This document shows, piece after piece, positions 32,408-34,891 of a DNA stretch of 34,891 nt. The stretch is from Nocardia carnea. Its GTDB lineage: Bacteria > Actinomycetota > Actinomycetes > Mycobacteriales > Mycobacteriaceae. Under the pieces are notes generated by a model. The model did not search any database. It was not told where the DNA came from and was given only the letters and a program-made list of their open reading frames with translations. The stretch spans positions 1 through 34,891 of the forward strand of contig NZ_JARWPM010000383.1 of the NCBI RefSeq assembly GCF_029869215.1, given 5' to 3'. The position numbers and the translations under genes are program-made. Numbering within the stretch: the first letter of the stretch is position 1; every line of letters begins with the position of its first letter.

Positions 32408-32964
32408 GAGTCGTACTACTCGGGCCGCCGGGAGCGGGCAAGGGCACTCAAGCCGTGCTGCTATCGGAAAAGCTGGGGGTACCACATATCTCTACGGGGG
32501 ACCTGTTCCGCGCGAATATCAGCGAGCAGACTGCGCTCGGTCTCGAGGCGAAGCGGTACATGGACGCCGGCGAACTGGTGCCCAGCGATGTGACCAACCG
32601 GATGGTGCGGTCCCGGGTGGCCGAACCGGACGCGTCGCGCGGGTTCGTGCTCGACGGCTACCCGCGTACGGTCGACCAGGCCGATGCGCTGGCCAAGATC
32701 CTCGACGAGCTCGGCAGCGAACTCGACGCGGTGCTGTGCTTCGTGGTCTCCGAGGACACGGTGGTCGAGCGGATGCTCTCGCGGGGTCGTTCCGACGACA
32801 ACGAGGAAACCATCCGGACCCGGCTGCGGATCTACCGCGAGGACACCCAGCCGCTGCTGAACTACTACGACGGCCTGGTCGTCTCGGTGGACGGTGTCGG
32901 TGAGGTCGAAGAGGTCAACGCGCGGGCTCTCGAGGCCCTGGGCCGTAATGCCACGACGGGTTAA
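32404..32964 (+). CDS. adk: Adenylate kinase
   Basis: A 186-residue adenylate kinase converting ATP and AMP to two ADP. The P loop GPPGAGKGT is at 7-15, and [10 protein letters not shown] and the short LID form ([15 protein letters not shown]) are present, as usual in actinobacteria, so there is no zinc-type LID. The GTG start overlaps the secY stop by 4 nt, indicating coupling. Confidence 0.98.
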   Translation: MRVVLLGPPGAGKGTQAVLLSEKLGVPHISTGDLFRANISEQTALGLEAKRYMDAGELVPSDVTNRMVRSRVAEPDASRGFVLDGYPRTVDQADALAKILDELGSELDAVLCFVVSEDTVVERMLSRGRSDDNEETIRTRLRIYREDTQPLLNYYDGLVVSVDGVGEVEEVNARALEALGRNATTG

Positions 32965-33008
32965 CTGTCGTTCCGGGTCCGGCGCCGATCCTTCGATGAG
33001 GTGCAGCT

Positions 33009-33818
33009 GTGGTCTTCGGTCGTAAGGGCAAGAAGGTCGTCCCGTTCCGCACCGCCGGTGAGCTCGATGCCATGGCGGCGGCCGGGGCGATCGTCGGCCG
33101 TGCGCTGGTCGCGGTGCGGGACGCGGCCGCGCCGGGAGTGTCGACGCTGGAACTGGACCGGGTCGCCGAACAGGTGATCCGGGACGCCGGCGCGGTGCCG
33201 TCGTTCAAGGGTTACCATGGGTTCCCGGCCTCGATCTGCGCGTCGGTGAACGATCGGGTGGTGCACGGAATCCCGACCGCCGAGGAGATACTGGCGCCCG
33301 GTGATCTGGTATCGATCGACTGCGGCGCGATCCTGGACGGCTGGCACGGTGATTCGGCCTGGACGTTCGGCGTGGGTGAACTGTCGGAGGACGATCGGCT
33401 GCTGAGTGAGGCGACCGAGAAATCGATGGTGGCGGGTATCGCTGCCATGCTCCCGGAGAACCGGCTCACCGATATCTCGCACGCGATCGAACTCGGTACA
33501 CGCGCCGCGGAAGCCGAACACGGCCGGTCGTACGGGATCGTCGACGGGTACGGCGGGCACGGGATCGGCCGCGAAATGCACCTCGATCCCTTCCTGCCGA
33601 ACGAGGGACAGCCCGGAAAGGGTCCCCGGCTGGTGGTGGGTTCGGTACTCGCAATCGAACCGATGCTCACCCTCGGCACCTCCGACACCAAGGTCCTCGA
33701 CGACGACTGGACCGTGGTCACCACGGACGGCTCCCGCGCCGCGCATTGGGAGCACACGGTCGCCGTCACCGAGGACGGGCCGCGGATCCTCACCCTGCGC
33801 CCAGCCGACGCCAGGTAG
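33009..33818 (+). CDS. map: Methionine aminopeptidase, type I
   Basis: A 269-residue type I methionine aminopeptidase that removes initiator Met. The five metal ligands are in place: Asp104, Asp115, His184, Glu217 and Glu249, with the catalytic His86 in VVHGIPT. GTG 33009 is preceded by GAGGTG. It follows adk by 44 nt, the normal secY-adk-map order. Confidence 0.97.
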   Translation: MVFGRKGKKVVPFRTAGELDAMAAAGAIVGRALVAVRDAAAPGVSTLELDRVAEQVIRDAGAVPSFKGYHGFPASICASVNDRVVHGIPTAEEILAPGDLVSIDCGAILDGWHGDSAWTFGVGELSEDDRLLSEATEKSMVAGIAAMLPENRLTDISHAIELGTRAAEAEHGRSYGIVDGYGGHGIGREMHLDPFLPNEGQPGKGPRLVVGSVLAIEPMLTLGTSDTKVLDDDWTVVTTDGSRAAHWEHTVAVTEDGPRILTLRPADAR

Positions 33819-33862
33819 GAAGACCATTCCCACTTGGCTCACGCACGGGTAGTATGGCCGGT

Positions 33863-34081
33863 ATGAAACTGAGCGTTAGTCTGTCGGATGAGGACGTAGC
33901 GGCCCTCGACGACGAGGTGTGCCGCTCGGGGCTGCCCGGCCGCTCGGCGGCGGTGCAGAAGGCGATTCAGTTGTTGCGCAGTCGAGCGCTCGAGGATGCC
34001 TACGAAGAAGCGTGGGACGAATGGGACGCTTCGGATTCGGAGATGCTCTGGTCGTCGGCCACTGCTGACGGTCTGGTGTAA
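33863..34081 (+). CDS. Ribbon-helix-helix antitoxin of a MazEF-type pair
   Basis: A 72-residue antitoxin. The N-terminal MKLSVSLSDEDVAALDDEV is a ribbon-helix-helix DNA-binding pattern, and the acidic C-terminus (EDAYEEAWDEWDASDSEMLW) fits a toxin-neutralising tail. I choose ATG 33863 because TAGTAT at 33850-33855 makes a -10 element that places transcription start at this codon (leaderless); ATG 33854 would lie inside the -10. Its stop overlaps the toxin start by one base (TAATG). Confidence 0.88.
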   Translation: MKLSVSLSDEDVAALDDEVCRSGLPGRSAAVQKAIQLLRSRALEDAYEEAWDEWDASDSEMLWSSATADGLV

Positions 34082-34425
34082 TGCGCCGCGGCGATGTGGT
34101 GCTGGTCGATTTCGACCCGACCCGGGGCAATGAAGTCGCCAAGACAAGGCCTGCGGTCGTGGTGAGCAATGACGGAGCCAATCGACGAGCCCTGGAACTG
34201 GGTCGCGGTGTCGTCACCGTTGTCCCGGTGACCAGCAATATCGCCAGGGTATTCCCTTTCCAAGTCTTGCTGGAGCAGGTGCCGGGCTTGCGTATTGCCT
34301 CGAAAGCCCAAGCGGAGCAGGTGCGTTCGGTGTCGATCGAACGGGTCGGGCGGGTTCTCGGGCACCTACCTGCCGCCGTCGTCGATGACTTGAATCGGGC
34401 ACTCCGCTTGCATCTCGGGCTCTGA
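34081..34425 (+). CDS. MazF/PemK-family endoribonuclease toxin
   Basis: A 114-residue MazF-like toxin, expected to cut mRNA at short motifs. The family's MRRGDVVLVDFDPTRGNEVAKTRPAVV-type start and the VVTVVPVTSNI strand are clear, and length is normal. Starting in the antitoxin stop ensures coupled synthesis. The pair probably autoregulates through the antitoxin. A hairpin terminator follows directly. Confidence 0.93.
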   Translation: MRRGDVVLVDFDPTRGNEVAKTRPAVVVSNDGANRRALELGRGVVTVVPVTSNIARVFPFQVLLEQVPGLRIASKAQAEQVRSVSIERVGRVLGHLPAAVVDDLNRALRLHLGL

Positions 34426-34441
34426 AGCCCCAGTCGGGGCT
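34426..34441. terminator. Short terminator between the toxin gene and dtd
   Basis: AGCCCC (34426-34431) pairs with GGGGCT (34436-34441) around a 4-nt loop, immediately after the toxin stop and between convergent genes. Confidence 0.5.
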
Positions 34442-34454
34442 GCGCCGGCGGATA

Positions 34455-34891
34455 TCAGAGTTCCAGCATGACCGTCACCGGGCCGTCATTGACGAGTTCC
34501 ACGTGCATATGTGCGCCGAAGCGGCCGCCGGCGACCGTGGCACCCAGGTCACGCAGTGTTTCGGCGACGAAGTTCACGAGGGGTTCCGCGACCGGCCCGG
34601 GCGCGGCGGCCGACCAGGACGGCCGGCGCCCTTTGCGGGTGTCGGCGTACAGCGTGAACTGGCTGACCACGAGCACCGGCGCGGACAGATCCGCGGCGCT
34701 GCGTTCGCCGTCGAGAATCCGCAGCCGCCAGATCTTTTCGGCCATGGCCCGGGCAACGGTCTCGGTATCGCTGTGGGTGACCCCGATCAGTGCCAGCACA
34801 CCGTGCGGAATCCCGCTGCCGGGCGGGGCGATCCGGCCGCCCCCATCGCCGGCGACCCGCCCCAGCGCCGCGGCCACACGGTGGAGTAGGG
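34455..34891 (-). CDS. dtd: D-aminoacyl-tRNA deacylase (5' partial)
   Basis: This gene runs into the right edge of the window and lacks only about its first three codons. The visible sequence [16 protein letters not shown] continues into [11 protein letters not shown], then the catalytic [17 protein letters not shown] and the C-terminal NDGPVT motif (the cis-Pro that selects D-substrates). The enzyme frees tRNA mischarged with D-amino acids or Gly. It is convergent with the toxin-antitoxin pair. Confidence 0.95.
   Translation of the reverse strand, partial: LLHRVAAALGRVAGDGGGRIAPPGSGIPHGVLALIGVTHSDTETVARAMAEKIWRLRILDGERSAADLSAPVLVVSQFTLYADTRKGRRPSWSAAAPGPVAEPLVNFVAETLRDLGATVAGGRFGAHMHVELVNDGPVTVMLEL

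Noticed and set aside
1..34891. tRNA, rRNA, CRISPR array, riboswitch
   Set aside because: No cloverleaf, rRNA-like stretch, regularly spaced repeat or known riboswitch core was recognised by eye.

Overview
The window is high-GC actinobacterial DNA. Frequent GTG and TTG starts, several apparently leaderless genes, a zinc-ribbon S14, an IdeR/DmdR-like iron box and mycolata-style ribosomal proteins point to Nocardia or a close relative in the Mycobacteriales. This is an inference from protein style; no 16S or marker comparison was possible.

Region 1 (1-11.2 kb) is part of an apparently iron-regulated siderophore locus. It holds the 3' part of an NRPS (A-PCP-E, cut by the window edge) and a second NRPS (C-A-PCP-C-PCP, no thioesterase). 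Convergent to these are a SagB-type FMN dehydrogenase and a FepB-like siderophore-binding lipoprotein whose promoter carries an IdeR-like box. The two sides meet at a strong terminator and a branched inverted-repeat element. An M13 metallopeptidase with a Tat lipoprotein signal follows (11.3-13.3 kb).

Region 2 (13.65-15.1 kb) is the first half of the spc ribosomal operon: rplN-rplX-rplE-rpsZ. It ends in a strong hairpin terminator. Instead of continuing into rpsH, the operon is interrupted by about 13.1 kb of non-ribosomal genes.

Region 3 (15.2-28.2 kb) is that interrupting segment. It holds a Fic-domain protein with an AT-rich operator-like promoter, two small membrane proteins (one probably frameshifted), and a TetR-linked operon (alpha/beta hydrolase, tetR, SnoaL-like, methyltransferase) behind a perfect 21-bp palindrome. 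It continues with a Tat-exported formamidase-like lipoprotein, a small membrane protein, a small secreted protein, a metallo-beta-lactamase-fold protein with a palindrome inside its promoter, a nucleotide pyrophosphatase/phosphodiesterase, a DHA2-type MFS transporter fused to three carboxypeptidase-regulatory-like domains, and a coiled-coil protein. The MFS gene ends with an in-frame near copy of the 3' end of rpsZ (19 identical bases, extending past the stop codon), so the segment is bracketed by a direct repeat. This is the most unusual signal in the window.

Region 4 (28.2-33.8 kb) resumes the operon from its own promoter and a leader of about 170 nt: rpsH-rplF-rplR-rpsE-rpmD-rplO, a terminator, then secY-adk-map. 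A 15-codon ORF is chained between rplR and rpsE by TGATG overlaps.

Region 5 (33.8 kb to end) holds a MazEF-type toxin-antitoxin pair and a convergent, edge-truncated D-aminoacyl-tRNA deacylase gene. No tRNA, rRNA, CRISPR array, transposase or integrase was recognised.
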